A stretch of DNA of 64,000 bases from an uncultured Faecalibacterium sp. (GTDB lineage: Bacteria; Bacillota; Clostridia; Oscillospirales; Ruminococcaceae). The notes below the pieces were generated by a model. That model did not search any database. It saw only the letters and a program-made list of their open reading frames with translations, and was not told the origin of the DNA. This document shows, one piece after another, positions 8,405 to 16,856 of the stretch. Positions within the stretch are counted from its first letter, which is position 1. Every line of letters begins with the position of its first letter. The translations under genes were made by a program, and so were the position numbers. The stretch is from assembly GCA_934501115.1 (NCBI GenBank), contig CAKSTO010000004.1:24017-88016 (forward strand), given 5' to 3'.

Positions 8405-9075
8405 ACCACCGTCCCCAAACCGGCGTAGTAGATCGAATACGCGATCCTGTCAATATAGCCGGTGCCTGCGCTCAGCAGATCCCACACAATGTCGTTCAGA
8501 TCGTACAGCGGGGTATCCAGCATCCCCATCCACACTGCCGCCAGCAGCGCGATCATGATGTAGCGCTCATATTTCATCAGGCCGAAGTAGATGCGCCGGG
8601 GCAGCAGCACCAGCAGGATGCGGCTGCCGTCCAGCGGAGGCACCGGGATGAGGTTGAACACGGCGAGGCTCACGTTCATCAGCACAAGATACTGCAGGAA
8701 CATGGCGATATAAATGGTGGCATCGTTCACCGGTGCCCAGTAGTACATGAGTTTCCATGCCACCATCCCCACATAGGCGAGGATGATATTCGCTGCAGGG
8801 CCTGCCAGCGCAGTGAGCGCCATGCCCCACTTCGGATTTCTGAAATTGCGCGGATTCGTATTGACCGGCTTTGCCCAGCCAACGCCTGCAAATACCATGC
8901 ACAGCGTACCCAGCAGGTCAAAGTGGGCAAACGGATTGAGCGACAGCCGCCCTTCCCGCTTGGCAGTAGGGTCGCCCAGCAGCCACGCAGCCAGTGCATG
9001 TCCCGCTTCATGGAACGGGATGGCCACCAGCGCCACCAGTGCGCGGATGAGATAATAGATGCCCTGAGAGGTCAT
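8401..9075 (-). CDS. Site-2 protease family (M50) zinc metalloprotease, multi-pass membrane
   Basis: This 224-residue membrane protein carries the HExxH zinc site (HEAGH, near residue 22) and the second site NLIPVPPLDGSR, which supplies the third ligand. It belongs to the short RseP-like M50 group without a PDZ domain, which cut proteins inside membranes. The start at 9075 (MTSQGIYYL) is preceded by CAGGGA; a longer in-frame start would add 21 charged residues with no ribosome site. It heads the scpAB operon, a common Firmicutes order. Confidence 0.9.
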   Translation of the reverse strand: MTSQGIYYLIRALVALVAIPFHEAGHALAAWLLGDPTAKREGRLSLNPFAHFDLLGTLCMVFAGVGWAKPVNTNPRNFRNPKWGMALTALAGPAANIILAYVGMVAWKLMYYWAPVNDATIYIAMFLQYLVLMNVSLAVFNLIPVPPLDGSRILLVLLPRRIYFGLMKYERYIMIALLAAVWMGMLDTPLYDLNDIVWDLLSAGTGYIDRIAYSIYYAGLGTVV

Positions 9076-9448
9076 TCGATGTTCCCTGCCTTTTTTCGTG
9101 ATACCATATATAATACTATTTTTTGAGATTTTAGACAAGGGGTGTCCAGACGATTTAAAATGATCTCCGCTTCGCTCTGATCATTTCAGCGGAATTTTAT
9201 TTTTAATTCGTGATTTGTCTACGAGTTGCGGCACCCAGCATTCGTTTCGTGCCTTGAACGGCACTCACGTCTTGCTGGCCACTGCCCCAACAGCTTCTCC
9301 CTGTTTCCGCCACTGGCGGCGGTCGTCGCCGTTGCAGCCTGCGGGCTGCTCCAAATCACATTTTCACACAAGGGGTCGTAACAAAAAACAGCATCTGAGT
9401 GCATCGGGGCAGTTTTCCAAAAAACCGCAATATTTTTTGAAAAAAGGC
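9076..9448. other. Intergenic stretch between the M50 protease and rpmB
   Basis: No gene is supported here. It holds an 8-bp inverted repeat (AAATGATC and GATCATTT, about 9157-9186) near the protease start, a small GTGCC-ttgaac-GGCAC hairpin (about 9250-9270), and otherwise nothing recognised before the rpmB promoter. Confidence 0.4.
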
Positions 9449-9477
9449 TTGCATTTTGCCCGGTAATCTGCTACAAT
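9449..9477 (+). promoter_or_regulatory. Promoter of rpmB
   Basis: TTGCAT (9449-9454), a 17-base spacer and TACAAT (9472-9477): a near-consensus sigma-A promoter about 50 bases before the rpmB start. Confidence 0.8.
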
Positions 9478-9529
9478 AGTCAAGCTGATTATTTTGATTC
9501 CTTACTTCACTGCAGGAGGTGCAAGTACC

Positions 9530-9718
9530 ATGGCTAAATGTGAATGCTGCGGCAAGGGTGTGACCTTTGGTATCAAGGTCTCTCACTCTCATCGTCGTTC
9601 CAACCGTACCTGGAAGCCGAATGTCCGTCGTGTCAAGGCGGTCGTTGAGGGTTCTCCCAAGTACGTCTACGCATGCTCCCGTTGCCTGCGCGCTGGCAAA
9701 GTCACCCGCGCTGTCTAA
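9530..9718 (+). CDS. rpmB: Large ribosomal subunit protein bL28
   Basis: This 62-residue basic protein begins MAKCECCGKGV and keeps both zinc-type Cys pairs (CECC near the start and CSRC near the end), so it is the zinc-binding (C+) form. It is part of the 50S subunit. The start is set by AGGAGGT about ten bases upstream; the frame is open 12 codons earlier but without a ribosome site. It has its own promoter and terminator. Confidence 0.96.
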   Translation: MAKCECCGKGVTFGIKVSHSHRRSNRTWKPNVRRVKAVVEGSPKYVYACSRCLRAGKVTRAV

Positions 9719-9731
9719 TTTGGTGTGTGTG

Positions 9732-9764
9732 GCCGGTCACTTTGTCGAGTGGCCGGCTTTTTTT
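9732..9764 (+). terminator. Terminator of rpmB
   Basis: GCCGGTCACT-ttgtcg-AGTGGCCGGC (one G-T pair) followed by TTTTTTT. It lies just before the ribosome binding site of the next gene. Confidence 0.88.
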
Positions 9765-9787
9765 GTTGCTGCAAGGAGGCAAAACAC

Positions 9788-9964
9788 ATGGCTCTGCCCA
9801 ACGACCCCATCATGCTTTTGAGCGCAGTAAACCTGAAGCTGCGCGATTTTTACAAAAACCTCGATGCTCTGTGCGAAGATCTGGATGCCGACAAGGCAGA
9901 GCTCTGTGCAAAGCTGAAAAACGCAGGTTATGAATATGACCCCCAGAAAAACCAGTTCGTGTAA
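9788..9964 (+). CDS. DUF4250 family small protein
   Basis: This 58-residue protein begins MALPNDPIMLLSAVNLKLRD, the typical DUF4250 opening, followed by a short acidic helical part and GYEYDPQKNQF. Function is unknown; such genes are widespread single copies in Clostridia. The start is fixed by AAGGAGG with an 8-base spacer. It sits just after the rpmB terminator, so it may rely on read-through. Confidence 0.85.
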   Translation: MALPNDPIMLLSAVNLKLRDFYKNLDALCEDLDADKAELCAKLKNAGYEYDPQKNQFV

Positions 9965-10046
9965 GAAAGGCTCAGATTGCTAACGACCGGCACCGGAACG
10001 CAGCGACTGTGCCCGGGTCGGTGAATATAGAATAAGGAGTGCTTGA

Positions 10047-10808
10047 TTGATTATGATCCAGGGTACCTATTACAAAGAGTGGAGCAGCGTGCTCGGCCGC
10101 GACATGGAGTTCAAAGTGTATGGCAGCGCCGGTGTGCCGGTGCTGGCTCTGCCTGCCCGCGGCGGCCGCTTTTATGATTGGGAAAACAACGGGATGCCTG
10201 ATTCCATTGCCCCGCTGCTGAACGAGGGCAAGGTGCAGCTGTTCTGTGCCGACAGCATCGATGGCGAAGCCATCCTGAACGGTGATGCTCCGCTGCGCCG
10301 CCGCGCTGAGATGGAGGAAAAGTATTTCGTCTACCTCACCGCGGAGCTGGCTCCCCGCGTACTGGCCCTGAACGGTGCCAAGAAGGGCACTCAGCTGTGG
10401 TGTGTGGGCATCGATCTGGGTGCCGTGCACGCAGTCAACTGCCGTCTGCGCCGCCCGAAGCTCTTTGCCGGTGCCATCGGCCTGTCCGGCATCTACGATC
10501 TGTCCCGCTTCTGGGGCAGTGAGGCCGACGATCTGGCACTGCGCTGCTCCCCCCTGCTGTATCTGGACGAAAACGGCATTGCCAACAAGCCGGCTCTGGC
10601 GAAGGCCGAGGAAAACAGCCTGCTGCTCTGCGCCGGTCAGGGCAGTTACGAGGGCGATGCTCTGGCCGACACGCAGGCACTGACCGACCTGCTGAAGGAT
10701 CAGGGTCTGCCTGCCCATGTGGAGATCTGGGGCGGCGATGTCTCCCATGAGTGGTACTGGTGGGGCAAGATGCTCAGCCTGTTTGTACCGCGGATTCTGG
10801 AAAAGTAA
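10047..10808 (+). CDS. Esterase-like alpha/beta hydrolase with Asp in place of the nucleophilic Ser
   Basis: This 253-residue protein has the fold features of the putative esterase family (PF00756 type): VLALPARGGRFYDWENNGM, a strand-nucleophile elbow, LFAGAIGLSGIYD, and a late GDVSHEWYWW that would give the catalytic His. At the elbow, where relatives have G-x-S-x-G, it reads G-I-D-L-G, so the usual Ser is Asp. It may be inactive as an esterase or use other chemistry. A TTG at 10047 sits 7 bases after AAGGAG; an ATG at 10053 is the alternative start. A terminator follows. Confidence 0.75.
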   Translation: MIMIQGTYYKEWSSVLGRDMEFKVYGSAGVPVLALPARGGRFYDWENNGMPDSIAPLLNEGKVQLFCADSIDGEAILNGDAPLRRRAEMEEKYFVYLTAELAPRVLALNGAKKGTQLWCVGIDLGAVHAVNCRLRRPKLFAGAIGLSGIYDLSRFWGSEADDLALRCSPLLYLDENGIANKPALAKAEENSLLLCAGQGSYEGDALADTQALTDLLKDQGLPAHVEIWGGDVSHEWYWWGKMLSLFVPRILEK

Positions 10809-10831
10809 AACCAACATACACCGTATGTGCA

Positions 10832-10866
10832 AAGAGGAAGTACCTGTCGGGTGCTTCCTCTTTTTT
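10832..10866 (+). terminator. Terminator of the esterase-like gene
   Basis: AAGAGGAAGtACC-tgtc-GGGTgCTTCCTCTT followed by TTTT. Confidence 0.87.
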
Positions 10867-10965
10867 GGCTGCGGGGACTTTTTCAGTCTCGCATTCGCTC
10901 GACAGCCGTGACAGAAGAAATTTCTATACCTCCCCACCCTATTTGTGAAAAATCAAAATTCCTAC

Positions 10966-10994
10966 TTGATTTGTCGGATATGCCGTGCTATACT
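10966..10994 (+). promoter_or_regulatory. Promoter of the csoR-copA operon
   Basis: TTGATT (10966-10971), a 17-base spacer, TATACT (10989-10994). Transcription would start near 11001, just before the palindrome at 11011-11025. Confidence 0.82.
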
Positions 10995-11010
10995 CATAGC
11001 GTAAAACAAA

Positions 11011-11025
11011 TACCCCCTATGGGTA
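11011..11025 (+). promoter_or_regulatory. CsoR-type copper operator
   Basis: TACCC-CCTAT-GGGTA is a GC-rich pseudo-palindrome of the form recognised by CsoR repressors (TACCC/GGGTA half sites). It lies just after the predicted transcription start and abuts the csoR ribosome site (AAAGGAG), so bound repressor would block the operon; copper would release it. Assignment rests on the motif and the adjacent csoR gene. Confidence 0.7.
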
Positions 11026-11038
11026 AAGGAGCATTTCT

Positions 11039-11395
11039 ATGGACAATGAGAAAAAAGCCTGCTGTTGCTGCAGCGGCGAACCCGCCGTCGGCCAGCCTGA
11101 CACCGCCCCCTCCTGCTGCCGCCACAAAGACCGCAGCCCGGAGGAGTACAAGGCTCTGCTCAACCGCCTGAGCCGCATTGAAGGGCAGGTGCGCGGCATC
11201 CGCGGCATGCTGGAAAAAGACGCCTACTGCGTGGATATTCTCGTACAGGTGGCGGCAGCGAGCTCCGCCCTGAACAGCTTTGCCAAAGAGCTGCTGTCGC
11301 AGCACATCTCCACCTGTGTAGCAGATGACCTGCGCGCAGGCAGCGAAGAAAAGCTGGACGAGCTTATCAGGCTGCTGCCCAAGCTCATGAAATGA
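11039..11395 (+). CDS. csoR: CsoR-family copper-sensing repressor
   Basis: This 118-residue all-helical regulator has the family core RLSRIEGQVRGIRGMLEKDAYC and the Cys-His-Cys copper ligands: the Cys in DAYCVDIL, and His and Cys in HISTC. The family represses copper export genes until Cu(I) binds. It precedes copA, and a matching operator lies in its leader. The N-terminus is unusual: about 30 residues with a CCCC run and a CC pair before the conserved domain, which may add metal ligands. Confidence 0.92.
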   Translation: MDNEKKACCCCSGEPAVGQPDTAPSCCRHKDRSPEEYKALLNRLSRIEGQVRGIRGMLEKDAYCVDILVQVAAASSALNSFAKELLSQHISTCVADDLRAGSEEKLDELIRLLPKLMK

Positions 11396-11432
11396 TCTTT
11401 CTTCGTACATACTTAACGCAGGAGTGATATTT

Positions 11433-14003
11433 ATGGAGCAATTCAACGTTACCGGCATGAGCTGCGCGGCCTGCTCTGCCCGGGTGGAAAAGGCCGTAAA
11501 AAAAGTTCCCGGCGTCACAGGCTGCTCGGTAAGCCTGCTGACCAATTCCATGGGCGTAGACGGCACCGCCAGTGACGCAGCCATCATCAAAGCCGTGCAG
11601 GACGCCGGCTACGGTGCCAGCCCAAAAGCGGCCGGTGCGGCTTCTGCCGCCGGCTCAGCCAGCGCCGACCTTGAAGCTCTGGCTGACCACGAGACCCCAA
11701 AGCTCAAGCGCCGTCTCATTGCTTCGCTGGGCTTTCTATGCGTACTGATGTATTTTTCCATGGGGCACATGATGTGGGGCTGGCCGCTGCCCCACTGGTT
11801 CGACGGCAATCACATCGCCATGGGGCTTGTTCAGCTGCTGCTGGCAGGCATCGTGATGGTCATCAACCAGAAATTCTTCATCAGCGGCTTCAAGGGGCTA
11901 CTCCATGGCGCCCCCAACATGGACACGCTGGTGGCCATGGGCTCCATGGCCAGCTTTGTGTGGAGCACCTACGCTCTCTTCGCCATGACCGACGCGCAGC
12001 TCCACGGCAATGACGAGCTGGTCATGCACTATATGATGGAGTTCTACTTCGAGTCCGCCGCCATGATCCTGACACTGATCACCGTGGGCAAAATGCTGGA
12101 AGCCCGCTCCAAAGGCAAGACCACCGATGCCCTCAAGAGCCTGATGAAGCTGACCCCCAAGACTGCCAATCTGCTGCGGGACGGTGCCGAGGTAACTGTG
12201 CCCATTGAACAGGTGCAGAAGGGGGACATCTTTGTAGTACGCCCGGGCGAAAACGTACCTGTGGACGGCGTGGTGCTGGAGGGCATCAGCGCCATCAACG
12301 AAAGCGCCCTGACCGGCGAGAGCATCCCTGTGGACAAGGCCGAGGGCGATAAGGTGAGCGCCGCCACCACCAATCAGTCCGGCTTTCTTAAGTGCCGGGC
12401 TACCCGTGTAGGCGAGGACACCACCCTGTCCCAGATCATCCGGATGGTCAGTGATGCCGCCGCCACCAAGGCACCGATCGCCAAGATCGCCGACACCGTG
12501 TCCGGTTTCTTTGTGCCTGCTGTCATCTCCATTGCCGTGGTCACCACCATCGTCTGGCTGCTGCTGGGGCATGAGCTGGGCTATGCGCTGGCACGCGGTA
12601 TTTCCGTGCTGGTCATCAGCTGCCCCTGCGCACTGGGTCTGGCGACCCCCGTCGCCATCATGGTGGGCAACGGTCTGGGTGCCAGAAACGGCATCCTGTT
12701 CAAAACTGCCGCTTCGCTGGAGGCTGCCGGCCGCACACAGATCGCAGCACTGGATAAGACCGGCACCATCACCCGCGGTGAACCCAAGGTCACCGACATC
12801 CTGCCCGCCGAAGGCGTGTCCGAAACGGAGCTTCTGACCCTTGCTGCCGCACTGGAACGCAAAAGCGAGCACCCGCTGGCAAAGGCCATTCTGGCCTGTA
12901 CCGACGAACGCAAGCTCAACGCACCCGAAGTCACCGACTTTACAGCCCTGCCGGGCAACGGCCTGGCCGCCAGGATGGATGATGTTGAAATTTTCGGCGG
13001 AAGCGCTGCCTTTATCCAGACCAGGGCAGCCGTGCCTGCTGAATTGCAGGAAAAGGCTGCAGCTCTGTCTGCACAGGGCAAGACCCCGCTGTTTTTTGGT
13101 GGTGCCGGCCGTCTGCTGGGTATGATCGCCGTAGCCGATACGATCAAGGAGGACAGCGCACGCGCCATCCGTGAGCTGCAGAACATGGGCATCCGCGTGG
13201 TGATGCTCACCGGTGACAACCAGCGCACCGCTGACGCCATCGGCAGGCAGGCCGGTGTGGATGAGGTCATTGCAGGCGTGCTGCCTGACGGCAAGGAAGC
13301 GGTCATCCGCCAGCTGCAAACCTGCGGCAAGGTGACGATGGTGGGCGATGGCATCAACGACGCCCCCGCTCTGACCCGTGCCGACACCGGCATTGCCATC
13401 GGCGCAGGCACCGATGTTGCCATTGACGCGGCAGACGTGGTGCTGATGAACTCCCGTCTTTCGGATGTGCCCGCCGCCATCCGCCTGAGCCGCGCCGCCC
13501 TGCGCAACATCCACGAAAACCTGTTCTGGGCGTTCATCTACAACATCATCGGCATCCCGCTGGCAGCCGGTGCATTGATTCCCTTCGGCCTGACCCTGAA
13601 CCCGATGTTCGGTGCCGCCGCCATGAGTCTGTCCAGCTTCTGCGTGGTGAGCAATGCCCTGCGTCTGAACCTGTTTGACCTGCACAGCACCCGACACGAC
13701 CATGCGCCCAAAACCGCCGCTTCCCTGCCTGCTGCTCTGATGCAGCCCGCAGCGGATGAGAATAAAGAGAGTTCCGTTAAGGAGGATACGACTATGAAAA
13801 AGACCCTGAAGGTTGAAGGTATGATGTGCGGCCACTGCGAGGCCCGCGTAAAGAAGGCTCTGGAAGCCCTGCCCGAAGTGACCGAGGCCGTGGTGAGCCA
13901 CGAGACCGGCACCGCCATCGTCACCCTGAACGCCGATGTCTCCGATGACGTGCTGAAAAAGGCCGTCGAAGATCAGGACTACAAGGTAACAGGCATCCAG
14001 TAA
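11433..14003 (+). CDS. copA: Copper-exporting P1B-type ATPase with a C-terminal CopZ-like domain
   Basis: This 856-residue ion pump exports Cu(I). An N-terminal HMA domain (GMSCAACSARV) is followed by membrane helices, the actuator TGES, the CPC transport motif in ISCPCALGLATP, the phosphorylated Asp in DKTGTITRGEP, the SEHPLA nucleotide-site motif and MVGDGINDAPAL. The body ends near residue 755. A linker then joins a second HMA domain (GMMCGHCEARV) starting at residue 788. The ATG at 11433 follows GCAGGAG; a GTG nine bases earlier overlaps that site. It is cotranscribed with csoR and a strong terminator follows. Confidence 0.94.
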   Translation: MEQFNVTGMSCAACSARVEKAVKKVPGVTGCSVSLLTNSMGVDGTASDAAIIKAVQDAGYGASPKAAGAASAAGSASADLEALADHETPKLKRRLIASLGFLCVLMYFSMGHMMWGWPLPHWFDGNHIAMGLVQLLLAGIVMVINQKFFISGFKGLLHGAPNMDTLVAMGSMASFVWSTYALFAMTDAQLHGNDELVMHYMMEFYFESAAMILTLITVGKMLEARSKGKTTDALKSLMKLTPKTANLLRDGAEVTVPIEQVQKGDIFVVRPGENVPVDGVVLEGISAINESALTGESIPVDKAEGDKVSAATTNQSGFLKCRATRVGEDTTLSQIIRMVSDAAATKAPIAKIADTVSGFFVPAVISIAVVTTIVWLLLGHELGYALARGISVLVISCPCALGLATPVAIMVGNGLGARNGILFKTAASLEAAGRTQIAALDKTGTITRGEPKVTDILPAEGVSETELLTLAAALERKSEHPLAKAILACTDERKLNAPEVTDFTALPGNGLAARMDDVEIFGGSAAFIQTRAAVPAELQEKAAALSAQGKTPLFFGGAGRLLGMIAVADTIKEDSARAIRELQNMGIRVVMLTGDNQRTADAIGRQAGVDEVIAGVLPDGKEAVIRQLQTCGKVTMVGDGINDAPALTRADTGIAIGAGTDVAIDAADVVLMNSRLSDVPAAIRLSRAALRNIHENLFWAFIYNIIGIPLAAGALIPFGLTLNPMFGAAAMSLSSFCVVSNALRLNLFDLHSTRHDHAPKTAASLPAALMQPAADENKESSVKEDTTMKKTLKVEGMMCGHCEARVKKALEALPEVTEAVVSHETGTAIVTLNADVSDDVLKKAVEDQDYKVTGIQ
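13794..14003 (+). CDS. Possible internally started CopZ-like copper chaperone within copA
   Basis: Inside copA, in the same frame, an ATG at 13794 opens a complete 69-residue HMA protein (MKKTLKVEGMMCGHCEARV). It is preceded at an ideal 8-base distance by TAAGGAGG (13778-13785), better than the site of copA itself. This looks like a former separate copZ gene fused to copA by loss of the intervening stop, or a live second start that yields free chaperone. Related gut Clostridia often have a C-terminal HMA domain, so the fusion itself is not unique. Internal initiation is inference only. Confidence 0.4.
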   Translation: MKKTLKVEGMMCGHCEARVKKALEALPEVTEAVVSHETGTAIVTLNADVSDDVLKKAVEDQDYKVTGIQ

Positions 14004-14016
14004 CGCCCGCCGTATG

Positions 14017-14062
14017 AAAAGGCCGCTGTACGAAATCCGACGTACAGCGGCCTTTTATTTTT
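14017..14062. terminator. Strong bidirectional terminator between copA and the ABC permease gene
   Basis: A 16-bp perfect inverted repeat (14017-14032 with 14041-14056, AAAAGGCCGCTGTACG arm) with TTTTATTTTT on the plus side and an A-rich other side; it serves both converging genes. Confidence 0.9.
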
Positions 14063-15641
14063 ATGCAAGCTCTTCAAAATGTGCAGCCCCGCTGGTGCGC
14101 AGCCAGTGGAAGAGCCCGAGGTCGGCTGCCCCAAGCACCGCTGCGCAGAGCAGGAGTGCTGTCGGCGCACCCAGGCGGGAGGACAGCAGATAGATCCCGA
14201 CGCTCTGCACCATCGACAGAGACCAGCCTCCCAGCAGAGCCGCCGCAGACGGCAGCCCCCGCCGGATCACCGCGCCCTCACTTGTCCAGTGAAGATCCGG
14301 CATCAGCAGCCCCATCATCAGGCCGGATTCTGCCATCAGAAGAACGAACAGCGCGATCACAGCCAGTGACAAGAGCTGTTCCGGCACTGCACCGCCCATG
14401 GCAGATGAAATGCATCCTGCACAAAACAACGCCGGTAGCGCCGTCAGCAGCAGATGAAGCTCCAGTTTCGCCCGCAGCACCTGCCATGCCGTTACAGGCA
14501 GGCTCTGCATCAGCCAGAGATTCTTGCCCTCCAGCGAGATGGATGGTGCCGTGAGCAGGTTTACGCTCGCCCCGGTGCAGACCAGCCCGCAGACCACCAT
14601 GGCGATCATCCCTCCGGGCAGGTTCCGTGCCATGCCGTGCAGTGCACTGGATTTCCACAAAGCAGCCAGCCCCAGCAACGGGAGTGTCAGGGTGCCCAGC
14701 GATGCATTGAGCATGTAGCTCGGGCTGGCTCCAAGGTGCTGCAGCTCCCTGCGCAGAAGCGCACGCCGCAGGCTGTTCTGTCTCTGTTCTGTCAGCTCGT
14801 ATGCGGCCTTTGGCGTACCGCGGTGGTCTGTGAGTGCGGCAAGATACCGCCGGGAAAGGATCCGGTAAGCCACCGCCCCTGCCAGCAGCACTGCCGCCAG
14901 CCACCCGGCCAGTGCAGGCAGATCCCCCTCAGCTGCACGGCCGATCGGATACATCAGATCGATGCTGAAGCGGCTCTGTCCGTCCGGCGCCGACGTCAAC
15001 GCATTCATCGCAGTGCCGATTTTCTGGAAGATCCAGAAATACCCTATCAGGAACATCAGCGAGGCTGCCACTGTCACAGCACTCTTGTGCCGGGCGCGGG
15101 CGCTTGCCGCGGCCGCTGCCCACCCCAGCAGGATCGCCAGCACTGCCGCGATCAGTGCCAGACTCAATGCCATAGGCACCGATGCCAGAAGCGCCGGCAG
15201 CGGGCGGGGTGCCGTCAGTCCATAGCACACCACCGCCGGCACCCATGCCAGCAGAAGATACAGCAGCCCCGTCAGATAGACCCCTGCCGCACGAACGGCA
15301 AAAACCATTTCCGGCGGGATCGGCAGCGAGAGCAGAAGCTCTGTGTCCTTTGCCTGAAATAACGCCGAGTGGCTCATAAAGGCACTGGCCACTACGCTGA
15401 TGATCAGCGAGGTCAGCGCCATGGATGCAAAATACAACCAGCCAAGCCCCTGCTGCACCAGTGCCGCGCACATCGGCCACGCCATGAGAAAGATGCAGAA
15501 CGCCGCAAACAGCAGCAGCACGGCAAACAATGCTGCCATTGCCGCTTTCTGCGTGCGGGAGCGCGTTTTCCCGGTTTTGCTGCTGCGCCGCAGAAAGGCT
15601 GTCATCTCCAGAAGCTGCTTGCGGAAAAGCACTTTCAGCAT
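14061..15641 (-). CDS. ABC exporter permease (putative ABC exporter family, large subunit)
   Basis: This 526-residue integral membrane protein has about 12 hydrophobic segments. It begins MLKVLFRKQLLEM, followed by a basic stretch, and carries no ATPase motifs. The layout resembles the putative ABC-exporter permeases (YthQ-like) that pair with a single ATPase gene. It overlaps the ATPase gene by 7 bases, so the two form a complete exporter. The substrate is unknown; the promoter architecture upstream hints at drug- or stress-induced expression. Confidence 0.85.
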   Translation of the reverse strand: MLKVLFRKQLLEMTAFLRRSSKTGKTRSRTQKAAMAALFAVLLLFAAFCIFLMAWPMCAALVQQGLGWLYFASMALTSLIISVVASAFMSHSALFQAKDTELLLSLPIPPEMVFAVRAAGVYLTGLLYLLLAWVPAVVCYGLTAPRPLPALLASVPMALSLALIAAVLAILLGWAAAAASARARHKSAVTVAASLMFLIGYFWIFQKIGTAMNALTSAPDGQSRFSIDLMYPIGRAAEGDLPALAGWLAAVLLAGAVAYRILSRRYLAALTDHRGTPKAAYELTEQRQNSLRRALLRRELQHLGASPSYMLNASLGTLTLPLLGLAALWKSSALHGMARNLPGGMIAMVVCGLVCTGASVNLLTAPSISLEGKNLWLMQSLPVTAWQVLRAKLELHLLLTALPALFCAGCISSAMGGAVPEQLLSLAVIALFVLLMAESGLMMGLLMPDLHWTSEGAVIRRGLPSAAALLGGWSLSMVQSVGIYLLSSRLGAPTALLLCAAVLGAADLGLFHWLRTSGAAHFEELA

Positions 15642-16357
15642 GAGCCGCCCTCCCCTTTCAATCCGAGGAAAACATCCTCCAGTGTATCGCCGCCCCGCAC
15701 CTCGTCCATCGAACCGGCGCGAAGCAGCCTGCCTTCACAGAGGATCGCTGCGCGGTCGCAGAGCCTTTCGGCCACCTCAAGCACATGGGTGGAAAAGAAG
15801 ATCGCCCCGCCCTGCGCGCAGAAAGAGCGCATCATCGTTTTAAGCTGGTGAGATGCCAGCGGGTCAAGCCCCACAAAAGGCTCGTCCATCAGGATGAGCT
15901 TCGGCTCATGCAGCAATGCCGCCAGGATCGCCAGCTTCTGCTTCATTCCATGCGAGTATGCCCCGATGCTCTGCCCAAGATCTGCCGTCAGCCCAAAAGC
16001 CTCCGCATTCTCCCGGATGCGCTGCGTCCGTGCAGCGGTGCTGACCTCAAAGACATCCGCGATAAAATCCAGATACTGGATGCCGGTCATATAGTCATAG
16101 AGGTCAGGGTTATCCGGCAGATATGCCAGCTTCCGTTTGCACGCCAGCGGATCTTCCCGCACCGAAATACCGTCGACCCAGATCTCGCCGCTGTCAAACT
16201 TCTGGATCCCGCAGCAGCATTTCAACGTCGTGGTCTTGCCTGCGCCGTTGCGCCCCAGAAAAGCGCATAGCTCACCCGGACGGATGTGCAGGCTCAGGTC
16301 GTCCACAGCCTTTTTGCCGCCATAGGTCTTGGTCAGATGTTCGATCTTCAGCATCAT
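15635..16357 (-). CDS. ABC transporter ATP-binding protein
   Basis: This 240-residue ATPase powers the permease encoded just downstream. It has a Walker A (GRNGAGKTT), a signature-like AYSHGMKQKL in place of LSGGQ, a Walker B (LILMDEP) and the switch His (FSTH). The YSHGMKQKL form is usual in exporters of this CcmA/YhaQ-like group. The first ATG (16357) and the next codon are both possible starts after AAGGGAG. Confidence 0.92.
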   Translation of the reverse strand: MMLKIEHLTKTYGGKKAVDDLSLHIRPGELCAFLGRNGAGKTTTLKCCCGIQKFDSGEIWVDGISVREDPLACKRKLAYLPDNPDLYDYMTGIQYLDFIADVFEVSTAARTQRIRENAEAFGLTADLGQSIGAYSHGMKQKLAILAALLHEPKLILMDEPFVGLDPLASHQLKTMMRSFCAQGGAIFFSTHVLEVAERLCDRAAILCEGRLLRAGSMDEVRGGDTLEDVFLGLKGEGGSC

Positions 16358-16409
16358 CGTTCTCCCTTGTCTGTTGCTTTTTGTCAGTGAACTTTCCCTG
16401 TACAGCTAC

Positions 16410-16440
16410 AGTATACACCTTCCACCCGGGTGCAGGTCAA
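16410..16440 (-). promoter_or_regulatory. Promoter of the ABC exporter with a MerR-type 19-base spacer
   Basis: On the minus strand TTGACC (16440-16435) and TATACT (16415-16410) are separated by 19 bases instead of 17. The spacer contains the perfect palindrome CACCCGGGTG within a longer ACCT...AGGT dyad. Long spacers with a central dyad are the hallmark of promoters activated by MerR-family regulators, which twist the DNA to realign the two boxes. No MerR gene is adjacent. Confidence 0.7.
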
Positions 16441-16856
16441 GCATCTGCAGATTTTTCATATTTCATCTTCCGGATGTTCTTTCCGCTGTTGGATCTACTG
16501 CTTGCATGCCGTGCACAGCTCTTGCGTGAGCAAAGCAAAAAGCACGTTAATTCTTGACGAATCAACGTGCTTTTAGTGGTGGGCAAACCAAAACCCCAGT
16601 CGAACCCGACAGTCACCGTTTTCCCCACCGCCATCTTTCTTTATATTCCCTGTTCCTTTTACCGCCACATGCCCCACTAAACATCAGCCCCGAGGAACCG
16701 TCAGGCTCCCCGGGGCTGTCTGTTATCTCATCGTTTCTTCAGCTCATGCTCTTTTTCTTCTCGTCCATACGCTCTTGACATTTCCTTTGTCATAGCGTAA
16801 ACTTGCAATAGAACCATACTTGGTTATGCGTAACGGCAATTGGAGCCTATTAACAG
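16441..16856. other. Intergenic stretch with two hairpins between the exporter and the phage remnant
   Basis: No gene is supported. A hairpin at about 16541-16573 (AAAAGCACGTT paired with AACGTGCTTTT) could terminate transcription in either direction, and CAGCCCCG...CGGGGCTG (about 16684-16718) forms a second. The reading frame between them on the minus strand has no start signal. The stretch may be decayed mobile DNA like the neighbouring remnant. Confidence 0.4.

Noticed and set aside
11898..13901. A 667-codon open frame antisense to copA
   Set aside because: It is a GC-rich shadow with no ribosome site or domain; copA has all P-type ATPase motifs.
16572..16640. A tRNA- or att-like copy of the ssrA 3' end (GTGGTGG...CAGTCGAACCC) at the far side of the phage remnant
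   Set aside because: The spacing between the matched blocks differs by five bases and the T-stem does not pair, so neither a tRNA nor a clean attachment repeat is supported.
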